This document shows positions 1 to 16,727 of a stretch of 30,188 nt of DNA, one piece after another (positions within the stretch are counted from its first letter, which is position 1; every line of letters starts with the position of its first letter). The notes under the pieces are model-generated. The model was not told the DNA's origin, did not search any database, and worked only from the letters and a program-made list of their open reading frames with translations. Source of the DNA: Chromera velia (lineage: Eukaryota > Sar > Chromeraceae); the NCBI GenBank assembly GCA_018398765.1, contig JAHBMJ010001490.1:1-30188 (forward strand), read 5' to 3'. The translations under genes were made by a program, and so were the position numbers.

Positions 1-103
1 GAAAGAAAGTCTCCACTCGGACGAGAAAAATGGGTCGACGCCTGCAGAGAGAGACGGATGCAGCAGTCAATTTAATTCGCATGAACAGAAGTTTGATTAC
101 ATT

Positions 104-512
104 TCAGATTACTGATGGAGTGACTAACTGATTGACTGACTGAGTGACCGGTGTTGACTGATTGACTGACTGACTGACGTTGACTGACTGACTGAGTGAC
201 TGACGTTGACTGACTGACTCACTGATTGACTGACGTTGACTGATTGGCTGATGTTGACTGATTGACTGATTAACTGACGTTGACTGACTGACTGAGTGAC
301 TGACGTTGACTGACTGACTCACTGATTGACTGACGTTGACTGATTGACTGATGTTGACTGATTGACTGATTGACTGACGTTGACTGATTGACTGATTGAC
401 TGACGTTCACTGACTGACTGACTGACTGACTGAGTGACTGATTGACTGTCGTTGACTGATTGACTGACTGACTGACTGACTGACTGACTGACTGACTGGC
501 TGTCTGGCTGTC
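104..512. repeat. (TGAC)n satellite with 100-bp higher-order unit
   Basis: The stretch is built almost entirely of TGAC/TGAT tetramers with occasional TGACGT breaks. The pattern of variants repeats with a 100-bp period: the GACGTTGACTGA junction occurs at 176, 276 and 376. The first two units (176-275 and 276-375) are nearly identical and the third is diverged. The minus strand reads through as Ser-Gln-Val repeats in several frames, which follows from the tetramer and is not evidence of a protein. Confidence 0.9.
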
Positions 513-990
513 TTGTTGATGGCATGACTGACCATGCAAGTCACTGACTTATGAATTGACAGACTGAAAGAGGAATCACTTTGGTCGAAGGGCTTTGGGC
601 AAGGTCAAGAAGGCTTGACATATCTTGACTGGCTGACTCATTCACATTGCGGGGCAAATTTTGGCTTGTATTTCTTCACCCTTATGCCAAGCTGGCGTGT
701 GGATGCACCATGCATGCGAACACCTTCCCTTTTAACTGACCTTCGCCCTGAAGGAGTTCCTTCAACGCCTCTAGGATTCTTTTGACCTTTTTGTCTGTCT
801 TCACGGTGGATGGATCGAGGGGGCATGCGAGCGCATGTCGGAGGAGTCCAGGATGATGAGAGATTGGAGCTATTGGAGCCCTGTTGATTGATGTTTCTGC
901 ATTTGGGAACTGCATGCACATGCATGCATGCTTGGAGCCCTGTATCAAAAAACAAAAGAAAAGGGCCCCGGCATGCCCCACGCGCGGCGC

Positions 991-1082
991 GGAGCCCTAT
1001 TGGAGCCCAATTCAGTGGAGCCCTATTGGAGCCCCGGCGGAGCCCTATTGGAGCCCTATTGGAGCCTTATTAGAGCCCTAGT
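991..1082. repeat. 11-bp minisatellite GGAGCCCTATT
   Basis: Eight head-to-tail units of GGAGCCCTATT or variants run from 991 to 1082; one unit is lengthened to 15 bp (1002-1016). Related single units lie upstream near 866-885 (GGAGCTATT, GGAGCCCTG). GCATGC palindromes at 911-931 lie just before the array. No open frame of interest crosses it. Confidence 0.85.
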
Positions 1083-1358
1083 CTGGAGGTACTTTTCTGA
1101 ACCATATCTTTGTAGACGGGTAGTAGACGGGTATATTATTACGCCCATGCAGTATATGATTTCCAGCGTTAAAAAAAAAAAAAAATGGTCATGTATGAGC
1201 CTCCCGAAACTTTCGGTTACTTTTAATTATTTTTTTGGAGACGTAAGTAGACGTAAGACAGATCATACTTTTTTTTTTGAGCTCCAAAAAGTGTATGCTA
1301 GTTGCGCATGAAACTATTCTAGACGTGCTGCACACTCAACCATGGCCCCGATGGTATT

Positions 1359-1830
1359 GTGGAGTCCTACCCTGTGGTGCCGCCCTCTGGACCTTCGCAT
1401 CCGTTGTATCTGAATGATACTGAATAAGCCTGTGTGCCGATGCCATGCTCCGCCGCCGCGCATATACGCAGTCGCCTGTACGTGTCATACTCGATCGAAG
1501 CTCTGCACATGCATGCAAGTCTACGTTTGGCCTCTGTTGTCTGAACAACATCCTACGGCAGGTTCAAGTTGAAGTCAGCCGAAGTCAGTGAATCATATTG
1601 AATCTATAGATCGAGTCGAATTCATGTGGAGTCGAAAGAAGTCTGAAGACAAAGCTTGATAGAACCTCTTAGAGTCAAAGTAGGATTGAGACCTCGTTTA
1701 CCTAAACCTGTGAAGTGTTGCTTCAGTTAGCGTTGCACACGTTCCTTCTCTAGATCTTCTCCAGGGTTCTTGTCCTCGCTTTGCCTTCTGTCTGGACGCC
1801 ATAAGGTGGCTAGACAGGAGGCACAAAGCA
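1359..1830. repeat. Dispersed repeat, copy 1
   Basis: This 472-bp segment is more than 90% identical by eye to 5894-6370. Both begin TGTGGAGTCCTACCCTGTGG and end near GGCTAGACAGGAGG. Differences are scattered substitutions and a few short indels. No terminal inverted repeat, target duplication or LTR-like end is visible. A short minus-strand peptide is shared by the two copies, but other frames carry stops, so the repeat may be a decayed piece of a larger element. It contains TGCATGCA at about 1510. Confidence 0.85.
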
Positions 1831-2044
1831 TTGTGGTGACCGCTCAGCTTGATGAGTGTCGACTCTCGTTTTCCTTCTATGATAGAGTTTAGACGTATCC
1901 TTTTACACAACAGTTGAAAGCCGATTGTAACGATACGGGCCTAGAATACGGGCATGGTCAGATAAAGGCTGTGAGTGGGGGAATTCAGCACCCCCTTGTG
2001 TCCCAAGCTGTCCAGAGCCCTCTTTTTAAGATCATTGTGGGGGA

Positions 2045-2583
2045 TCAAGGAACTCGAGGTGGCATTCCTGATTGAAGAAGTAGATTGGGGACCTCTGCTT
2101 GGAACCGATCGTGAAGATGTTGCTTGGTATTGCTTAGACTTTCGAGGAACTTAACTTCATTGAAACCGCCGCCTACAAGCAGATCGCAATCCAAACAGCT
2201 AGTCGAGTGCCTTCCTTTTGTATGTTGATTCTGCAACTGTCTCCATCTTCTAGATGAGTGTCGGCTGATCACCTTCATTTGTCTTTGCTGTTGGTAGCTT
2301 GCTTGTCTGCGTAAGGCTGACTACCTTTGTGACCTGCAAACACCTCCAGCGTGTCTAGGTCTGCCGGGACTGGTCCTCCGGCAGCATCCAAATACAAGAA
2401 GACGCCCCTCGTCTCTCCATATGTCTGCAATGCTGCCATTTTCTTCAAAAAGAGAGCTTGTTGCTTCTGGCTGTCTGGGTATCGTGCGGATCGTTTATCA
2501 TTCAATGAATGGCCGTTCGATCGAGTACGTGAGACTCTGTATGCATGGTAAACAGACAGGAGGGACAGGTGGTGGCGTACCAC
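2045..2583 (-). pseudogene. Possible degraded retroelement coding fragment
   Basis: Two minus-strand open stretches, 2583-2275 and 2278-2045, overlap by ATGA and read as ordinary mixed-composition protein. The second contains DLLVGGGFNEVKFLESL, which resembles the GDFN box of LINE-type EEP endonucleases (usual form GGDFNEV) with Asp replaced by Gly. Nothing else of an endonuclease is clear. It lies close to a dispersed repeat in otherwise gene-poor DNA, which suits a mobile-element remnant. It could also be chance. Confidence 0.2.
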
Positions 2584-5500
2584 ATGGAATAACGTAGTGA
2601 CGGCCGGTGTGCTAGCCAGGGAAGGCCTTCAGAGTCTGCTCTGGGATCCCGACGTGGCGAGCCTGGAGTAGGAAGGAGGGGGAAGAAAGGAAAGGGTACA
2701 AAATAACATTGAGCCTGCCCTCGACGGTAAGAGAGGCAGAAGGGTCGCGGCAGACCTACCGAGAGACAGAGTAGGGCATACGGCAGCTGCCGCCTTATCT
2801 CTCGCCGGCGCCGGCACATTTTTTACTAACAGGGAAGGGCAAAGGGGGGTCATGGGGGAGGGGAAGGGAAGGGGGAGGAAAAAGAGGGGGAAAGACTTTG
2901 AAGGGGAGAGGGGGGTTACTTCAGGGTGGGGGGGGCGAATCGAATTGAGGCTGGCCAAGAGCATGCGAAGTACTAGCGACTGAGTGTGAGTGGAGCGTCT
3001 TTTATCTGGAGTTGAGAGTTCATGTGTCGAAAGGAACAGCAAGGGGATGAAACGATACAGAAAGAAAAGACGAGTTAAAAAGAGACCAATGGGGCAGTCT
3101 GCAATGTGTTTGGTCCCTTCCCTCCCTCCCTTTACGCAGCTACTGACATATGCGGAGTGTGTTTATGCTCAACGAGACCGTCAAGTTCTTTTGTCGACGA
3201 GAACTCCAACTCGATTGCTTACCCCTACGTCAGCTATGTGTGAAAAGGGCAGAGGACTGCCTAATTATCGCCGCCATGTGCTTATGCCTGCACGTGCTCG
3301 CGACTGCCTGTGACCGCCCTTGTGCCCTTGCACTGAACTTGGGGGGGGAGTGAGCTTATTGCAAAGCTGAGCATCAAAGAGGCGGACTGCGAGAACAACA
3401 AGCCGAGCGCCGCATGTGCCACGCATTCGGAACTTCTGGAGCTCTTTTTAGAAGAGTGACCTTTCTTCGCTCGCGGCTTCTCTTGGCTTTGTTTTACGTG
3501 TGGCTTGGGAGTGAGACCCCTTGTGTGGCTGAGAGCACGAGTGCACGAGGGGGTGCCTTCATTTGTTGTCTCCTTCTTGTTTCGTTTTACTGCTTTGAAA
3601 CGTTTTGGGTTATCCCTGGTTTCCTCCTTTGAGAAAAAGAGACTGGAAGAGGCGGAGAAAAAATGAGTAGAGGAGGAGCAAAAAGAGAAGAAATCTTTGA
3701 AGAGATGTCTGGTTCAATGAGAAAAGAAGAAAAAGTGAGGGGACAGCCCATACATATTTCTGTATCCCTTCTGTATCTTCTCCCTGTAGGGGGATACCGG
3801 TGCTTTAGAGGCCCTCTGGGTTCTCTGGGTATCGCCCCTCCCCCTCGCAGCACGAGAGTTGATGGGGGCCCTGGATCATGGCGGCCTTGTTGGAGCCAGC
3901 CGTCTCTGTGCATGCATCTGCGTGGAGCCAGACGGTGTGCAACAGGCGTCTCCCTCCAATAGGTCTGACCAGGTGCCGTTCATTCGTTGATGTCTGTTTT
4001 TGTGTATTCAGTCGATCTACGGTATTATTGATAACAAGCGAAGAGACGCGTATGCAGTTTTTGGGAAGGAAGTGAGATAGAAGAGAGAGGAGGAAGAAAT
4101 GTGAATATATGATATTGTGTGTGGACATATGTATGCGTGAGGCTTTCTGCTACCATCCTCTGGTTTCTCTGTCTCTTCGCGTTTTGTTCGAACCTCAGTC
4201 TGCCCGCCTACTTGCATTCAGATAAGAGAACTGGGAGGGGATCTGTTGTAGGTGTACTATTCTGTCTGTCGCCCATTTCCCTTTAGCAGGCCGGTCTGAG
4301 AAAGAGAGAGAGAGTGAGAAAAGGTGAAACGAAGTCAGGAAACGGAGTTGGCTACCTCTTTCATTCCACCGGTTCCACCTTTTTCTTTTCGATCACTTTG
4401 TTGTTGATGGTGTTCGATCTGCATCTTTGTTTTGAGACCACGGAGGTATGGGAGGTGCAGCTTTGTTTTTCCGTCTTGCTTCAAGGGAAACGAACTTCAA
4501 GGCAGCATGAAGGAGAAATGAGATAAAAAGGAAATGGTAGGACTACACAAGAGTTCGAAGAGTGGAGATTTGTTGGAATGAGCTTGTCTGTCCCTCTTGG
4601 AATTTTTACGTTAGCACCGTCTCCGCTTTCTAATCTACTGCCTTCCGGTACCCTCTAATACTATTCCGTTTACGAATGTGAAGATCTGATATGGTGGGAG
4701 CGTGTACGCGTGCACGTGCATACCTCAACTTTTGACCCGTAACTTCTTTGGTTGGCCGCGTGTATTCCTCTGAGTCTGTTTGTTACTCTATGAAAGGTTG
4801 ATTGGTCTGCCCTTTTCTTTTCCCAGTTTTAGCTGTTTGCTTCTCTAGCTTCTCGCTGTGGCTGCCTTTTCTACTGGCAGCATCGAAACAAACTCTTGTC
4901 ATGCGGAGTGTGTTGTTGAGAGTTTCTGTCCTTTACTTTTGCCTCCATATAGCCGCGTTCACTCGTCTGACTTTGCCGCATTGGTGCGAGACTGGCGCCT
5001 CGGAGGAGGAAAGAAGACAAAGAGGAGAAAGCAAAGCGGGAGTGAGAAGTAACAGTCTCTGAACAAAACAGAGGAAAATAAAAAAAAAAGAAAGTAAAGT
5101 AAACGACTGCGAGTGCATGAATCGGCATGGAAATGCATGCGTGCATGTAACCGTATGGGCTTGTCTGTGTTCTGCTCTCTATCGCTCTTTCTGTTCAGCA
5201 TTTCCGCCTCATTCTTTCTTTCGGGGGAGTACGAAAGGTTAGATAGGTACATGGAAAGCTGAGGAGACGTAAGACCTTGCATTGGGAAGCTTGCGGCCGT
5301 CGAGCGACGGACTTTGCTATCAAGTAGAGATGGTATGCTTCTGCAAACCATGAGCAAGCGAACGTCCCTAAAACAGGTTCTTTAAGGAAAGATCTGGCGG
5401 GTTGGCATTGCCAGCGAGGCAGTCATACGGTGGTGATAGCACCATCTGGTTAGGAGTACCTCCAGCGCAGATGAATGAATGAGAGAAAGAGAGAAAAGAA

Positions 5501-5893
5501 GGAAGCAGGTTGTTCATTGCAAGTCTGTTTGTGTTTGCGCACGTTAATCCAAGTGACTTCCGTCAATAGGAGGAAACTTTTCTGCTTGTCAGTTTCCGCG
5601 TCTAGATTTGAGAGTCGGTTGACTGTGGATGACTGTCTTAATGACGGTGCCAAAGAGATTTCTGTGTCTCTGCTTTCTCACAATGCCTTTGTTATGGCGT
5701 AAAGACTCTTGAGATTTCATTCCTTCGACTATATGCTTTGAAGTGCCAGTGTTTTATTGGTTGCATGGGTTTGCATTGCGTCTGGTTGGTCATCCTCTTT
5801 CACTTACCTCTTTTTTTTCCCTTTTTGCATATGCTCGGATGTGTTTGACTGATTGCAAGGACGCGATTTTCCTGTTGGTGGCTGGGGGGGATC
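2584..5893. other. 3.3-kb region with no recognised gene
   Basis: Open stretches on both strands are short (under 140 codons), low in complexity, and overlap one another in several frames. None shows a family motif or a run of phase-compatible splice sites. Purine-rich tracts occur at 2660-2930 and 3650-3740. TGCATGCA-type palindromes are near 3911 and 5135. It may hold untranslated sequence, exons I failed to recognise, or decayed repeats. Confidence 0.5.
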
Positions 5894-6370
5894 TGTGGAG
5901 TCCTACCCTGTGGCGCCGCCCTCTGGACCTTCGCATGCGTTGTATCTGAATGATACTGAATGAGCCTGCCTGCTGTTGCCATGCTCTGCCGCCGCATGTA
6001 TACGCAGTCGCCTGTACGTGTCACACTCGATCGAAGCTCTGCGCATGCATGCAAGTCTACGTTTGGCCTCTGTTGTCTGAGTAATATCCTACGGCAGGTT
6101 CGAGTTGAAGTCAGCCGAAGTCAGTGAATCATATTGAATTTATGGATCAAGTCGAATTCATGTGGAGTCGAAAGAAGTCTGAAGACAAAGCTTGATAGAA
6201 CCTCTTAGAATCAAAGTAGGATTGAGACCTCGTTTACCTGAACCTATGAAGTGTTGCTTAATTCAGTTAGCGTTGCACACGTTCCTTCTCTAGATCTTCC
6301 CCAGGGTTCTTGTCCTCACTTTACCTTCTGTCTGGACGCCATAAGGTGGCTAGACAGGAGGGATAAAGCA
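5894..6370. repeat. Dispersed repeat, copy 2
   Basis: This is the second copy of the segment at 1359-1830, in the same orientation. Similarity stops at the same internal point on the right, where an AT-rich island begins with GTATACAATAGT. It carries GCATGCATGC at about 6043. Confidence 0.85.
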
Positions 6371-6800
6371 GTATACAATAGTACTATGCCCAAAAAGTTA
6401 CCACTACTTTCTACATTATTCCTAGCATAATTCATTAATCTTAAGAAATTTTTAATTGGCGCTACCGAGCACTACCCGTAGCTACCTGACGTTCACTTTT
6501 GACTGCCGCATACTGCCGCCGAAAATTTGTTTCTTAAGTATTCTACTAGGTATTTCTTTACTTTAGATTGAAACAAGATTACAAAAAAAAATATATACGT
6601 ATGATCATGCAATAGCATTATGTCTAGCATTACGGGTAAAATATCAGTGTATGTCTAACATTGTGTTATATTTCGGGGCCGGGTCCTAACTTAAAATTCG
6701 GGCAAACAAATTTTGAGAGCTTGACTAGCCATTTAACTTATAATTTGATACGATAATACTTTAATAGAAGTTTCATCATAAAGTGAACTTCTTATTACAA
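6371..6800. other. AT-rich island, no gene
   Basis: Base composition changes abruptly from about 50% GC to strongly AT-rich at 6371 and back near 6810, where the last exon of gene A begins. No open frame, terminal repeat or hairpin stands out. The sharp left edge against the dispersed repeat suggests an inserted AT-rich element, but no target duplication was found. Confidence 0.45.
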
Positions 6801-6811
6801 CCATTCAGAAC

Positions 6812-12543
<5,732 letters not shown>

Positions 12544-12547
12544 CAGA

Positions 12548-13770
12548 GCTTCTCCTAGGATGAGGGCGGCTCAAGTGACACGGGAGCCACCCCTAAGCAA
12601 CGAAAGAACCACAAAAACGAGGCAGGCAGTGATGGTTTGACAGGAGACGGCAAACAACAGAGCCAGATGAGGGGGCTCCTTGAAAAAACCAGGAAGTCTT
12701 AGATGCGCTTCCGGAATGCAAACACTCATGGAGGTGGACTGCACTGGGCATTGCATGGGCAGCAAGAGCCGAATGGAAAGTAATGTAATGCAACGTCGGT
12801 CGACCATCTAGTCGAACGCGGTTGAATATATGGTTGAATGGCGACAGTCGAAGGCTGCATGCTGCCGCGCCGCCATGCCGCCAGCGGCCCGCCACGCAAC
12901 CGCACGCCGCCGACGCGGTCGAGCGATGTAGAGCGATCGACAAAAGGAATTCCATGGCAGCATATAGCCGCGGAGCACTCGCCCGCCGCCCGTGCCCACG
13001 CAAATCGACGCGGGAAATCTAACCGATACTAACCAATTCTATAACGTGTATATAAGACTTTTTTTATAATTAAATAGAATTTACTATGCTTTTGGTTCAG
13101 TGAAGTTCAGTCTAGTTCACTTTAAAAGTTTGGCGTTAACACCTAGACTCTCTATTACCTTCGATTTACAACATCATTTACTATTAGCGTTCAGCTACGT
13201 TCTTTAATGCCTATATATGCTTGTACTGTGGGCATCAATCAATGCGTATCAATTATTATGAATACTTAATTACTGATTTATATGTACCGACTTGTTTCAT
13301 TGACTAAAAATGAAATTGTGATTTAATACACAATAGTCTTACAGTCTCAGACAAATTTAATTGGTATCATTGATTCCTAAGTTGATTCACTTAAACAAAA
13401 GTTAAGCACTGAGGTACATTGAACAAAAAGTAAATCTACGGTGAATTAATTATTTAACATTTATTGCAGTCCTCATTCTATGGTTTGTGTAACAAAAAAA
13501 TTTATTAATATGGTGGCAAAGTTAGTCAAAGTTTACATAAGCTTAGTTCATCATCATCATTTCATTTTCAATGTAATTTGAATTTTAAAGTTGAATATTT
13601 AAGAAGTTTAACACAAAAAGTTTTTGATCAACACGCCTTTTTTTCGTACAGTTTTTTTTTTTCTCTAATGGCAATATATTTCCAACGAATTGTAACCCCA
13701 AACTTCTACAACAAATTGATTGAAGATGCAGAGACATGCAGACCAAAAAGCAAGAACAGGAAAGAAGCCC
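12548..13770. other. Intergenic region with AT-rich island
   Basis: 12548-13020 is of ordinary composition, with a GC-rich patch at 12860-13010 rich in GCCGC. From about 13025 to 13660 the DNA turns strongly AT-rich. No open frame with protein-like composition, terminal repeat or RNA gene was seen. ATCATCATC occurs near 13551. Confidence 0.5.
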
Positions 13771-14585
13771 TTCACAATGGAGCCCTCGCCGCGTGAGCCG
13801 TGACCAAAGGCCTGAAACGATTGTGCTGGACCTCTGATTCTTTCTTTTTTTTGGCGAGGATGTCTGTGAACGCCTTTTTTTTATTGAATCGCACCACAAC
13901 AAGCAGGCCCTTACCAGGGTTGGTTTCCGTCACTTTATTCGTGCAGAAAACATGTACACCTTTGATGATTGACAGGTAAGAATTAACGAAGTTGCAGAGA
14001 AACCAAGACGGGGAAGAAGACGAGAAAAGTGGAGCTAGAAAAACTGAAATCTTTGTCGGAGTCAATTGAGTCCACGCTTGCTTGCTTCTTCTTCTTCTTT
14101 TTCCATTTCTTCTCCCTCTTCTTCTTCTTTTTCTTCTTCTTCTTCTTCTTTTTCCTTTTCTTCTTCTTCTCCTTCTTCTTCTTCTTCTTTTTCTTCTCCT
14201 TCTTCTCTGACTTCTCCTTCTCGGCCACGTCTTTTGTTTGAGCCGCCTTCCACACATCAATGAAATTCCTCATGCAGCCACCTGACGAACCCGATGACCG
14301 TTTTACAAACAAAGTGTTTTGGATACTGCCCCCCCACCCCACAACATGGTTACTTAGACTGAGGCTTGCATGTCCAAGCGGGACTCGAACGATGACGGGT
14401 GTGGCAATGGACTTGTCGACTGCTTGCATGAACGGCCGTGGACATGGGCACTTCACTCTAGCTGTTTCCGCCTGCCTCTTCTTCGTGCGTGTATATGTGG
14501 ACGTGTGTGCAAACTTTCCGGTGCTTGCGTTAGAGAGTGCAAGAAGCGGAGGAGGAGGGCAGGGCGAGCAATGAAATGGGGACAT
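13770..14585 (-). CDS. Gene C: possible Lys-rich protein, structure uncertain
   Basis: Minus-strand coding is suggested by two segments. One, about 14272-14040, carries CMRNFIDVWKAAQTKDVAEK followed by some 60 residues that are nearly all Lys with Glu, then a Ser/Asp-rich end. The other, about 13965-13772, reads VTETNPGKGLLVVVRF and on to a stop. A plausible acceptor (TTCGTCAG) precedes the first. The two lie in different frames, so an intron near 14000 would be needed; I could not fix its sites. The Lys run is encoded by (CTT)n on the plus strand. The family is not recognised. It may be a gene, a 3' part of gene B, or a microsatellite within a pseudogene. Confidence 0.25.
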
Positions 14586-14959
14586 AAGCAAATCATTGGA
14601 TTCTGCGGACAGATTCACGAGAAGTGGAAGATCTTGCTTTGTTCGTATCGCTCTGCTGCATATATTCTATTTGTTCCCTGATTGCTTTTGATCTTTGATT
14701 TTTTTCCCCCCACCGATTTGCCTTCCCGACGGCTTTTGCGTTCAATCACTGGAACCACAATAAAGTGCACGTACAAACAGTACAGGTTCACGAAAAAACA
14801 AAAACGCAAATTAAAATCTGTCAGGAGAACGGAAAAGTGGTGTCAGAAAGACTGAACCAGACTTTTAGTCTCAAGTTGTCATTCTCTATTACTCCCTTCC
14901 TCTCTCTCTCTCTGGCTCCCTTGCTCGCTCTGTCTTCCCAAACCCTCTCCCTTTTGCCC

Positions 14960-16092
14960 CTACGTCCTCGTTTCGGCCTCCTCTCTTGTATATACGACTG
15001 GTTTCTCTTGGAGCACTCCACTGACAGCCGAGCTCTGTGTCTCTGTCACGGCCGCATTGCCCTCCTCTTTCTCTTTCCCGCCGGCAGCAGCAGCAGCGGC
15101 AGTACCTGCGGGGGAGTCAAAGGAAACTTCCTCGACTGGCAGGGTGGAGCCTCTTCGTAGTGTGACAGTGGGAACACTTATGCGTCTCTGCTGCTGCTTG
15201 GCTTCGGAGTCCATCAAGACTTCTCCGGGGGGCAACTCTGAAGCCGTGGCCGCCGTCTCCAGTGAATCTCCTGCAGACGTGCCGTGGCCCCCGATAGCTG
15301 GGCCCTTCACCGTTGTGCCTGTAGTGTTCGGACGGGGAGACGGCGCCTCGAGTTTCATCTTGATCGTGGACGGAGACGCGCAGGGGGAGGCAGAAACACT
15401 CTGGCACCGCGAGGGCGCGTTAGAGGCCGTAGGAGAGACCCCGGCCTGTGTGGGTCCGTACATTTGCATCCACTCCAGTTGGGACCGCAGGGGCTCCGGG
15501 GTGACTCTGAACAGACGAAGCTGGCGGTCCCTTGGGAGGGCTGCAAACACCGCACCGTCTTGGCTTTCCCACCAATCTTGCTGAGGGGGGGCGCCTGCTT
15601 GAGGTGAGGGAGAGGGGGATGCCGGGGCCCAAGGGCCCCAAAACGGCACCAGGGGGGACACTGCAGGTTGGGCCCCCTCATATTCTGTGGGGAAGAACAG
15701 TGAGGCACCGGACCCCGCCCCCGATGCTGCTGAGGGTGAGTGCCTCGACAGAGACCTCCCCCCCTCTGCCCTGAACCTGGAGACGGCAACCGCTTTCGCA
15801 GGGGTACCGGGGACAGAGAGGGCGAAGGGAGCCCCGGGGGTCATGGCGCCGCTCTCTGCCTCTGGGCCCCCTGCACCAAACTTGAGGGCCCCGGCAGCTA
15901 CAGCAGCGTTCCAGCCAAAGGGCGAAGGGGACGTCCAAGGACGGGGCTGCGTGCAATGCAGACACACACAGAAAGATGTGGGCATACATATTCACAACAT
16001 ACATATCAGCCTTGCACGCTTTCTCATAAGGCACACACATACACGAAGCACACACGCACATAAAGTCAGCACATACTTACTCACTGACTTAC

Positions 16093-16131
<39 letters not shown>

Positions 16132-16147
16132 CACTCACACACATACA

Positions 16148-16178
<31 letters not shown>

Positions 16179-16510
16179 TTACACACACACTTACACTGAC
16201 ACTTACACACACACTTACACACGCTCACACATGGCACGCACGCACGCACGGACGCACGGACGCACACGCACACGTGCACGCACGCACGCACGCACGCACA
16301 CACCGGTGTATACACATTCATGCAACCCGTAGCGGTATATGCATACGTTTTTTCACGGTGCAAATACTCATTTTTAGGTCGAACACTGTGAAGGAAATCT
16401 GAAAGAAACCCCACCTCCCCCTCCGAAAAGATAGACAGGCAGGAATGTAAGAAGTAAGTAGGCAAGAAAGCAAAGATTGTGGGAAGGGGGGAAGGAATGA
16501 ACGAACAGAA

Positions 16511-16563
<53 letters not shown>

Positions 16564-16645
16564 CAGACAGACAGAAAGAAAGAAAGAAAGAAAGAAAGAA
16601 AAGAAGGAAGAAAGAAAAAAAGAAAGGAAGAAAGAAAAAAAGAAA

Positions 16646-16679
<34 letters not shown>

Positions 16680-16683
16680 AATA

Positions 16684-16727
<44 letters not shown>

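Noticed and set aside
104-512. CRISPR-like regular repeat
   Set aside because: There are no unique spacers; the array is a continuous tetramer satellite in a eukaryotic genome.
2275-2278. ATGA overlap between two open frames, as in bacterial operons
   Set aside because: The rest of the window is clearly eukaryotic with introns; the overlap is probably chance or a frameshift in a decayed element.
2629-3042. 137-codon minus-strand frame
   Set aside because: Composition is Pro/Leu/Ser from purine-rich tracts, several frames overlap it, and no motif or splice context supports it.
6095-6110. GGTTCGAGTTG as a tRNA/SINE B box
   Set aside because: No matching A box or cloverleaf nearby; copy 1 has GGTTCAAGTTG at the same place with no better fit.
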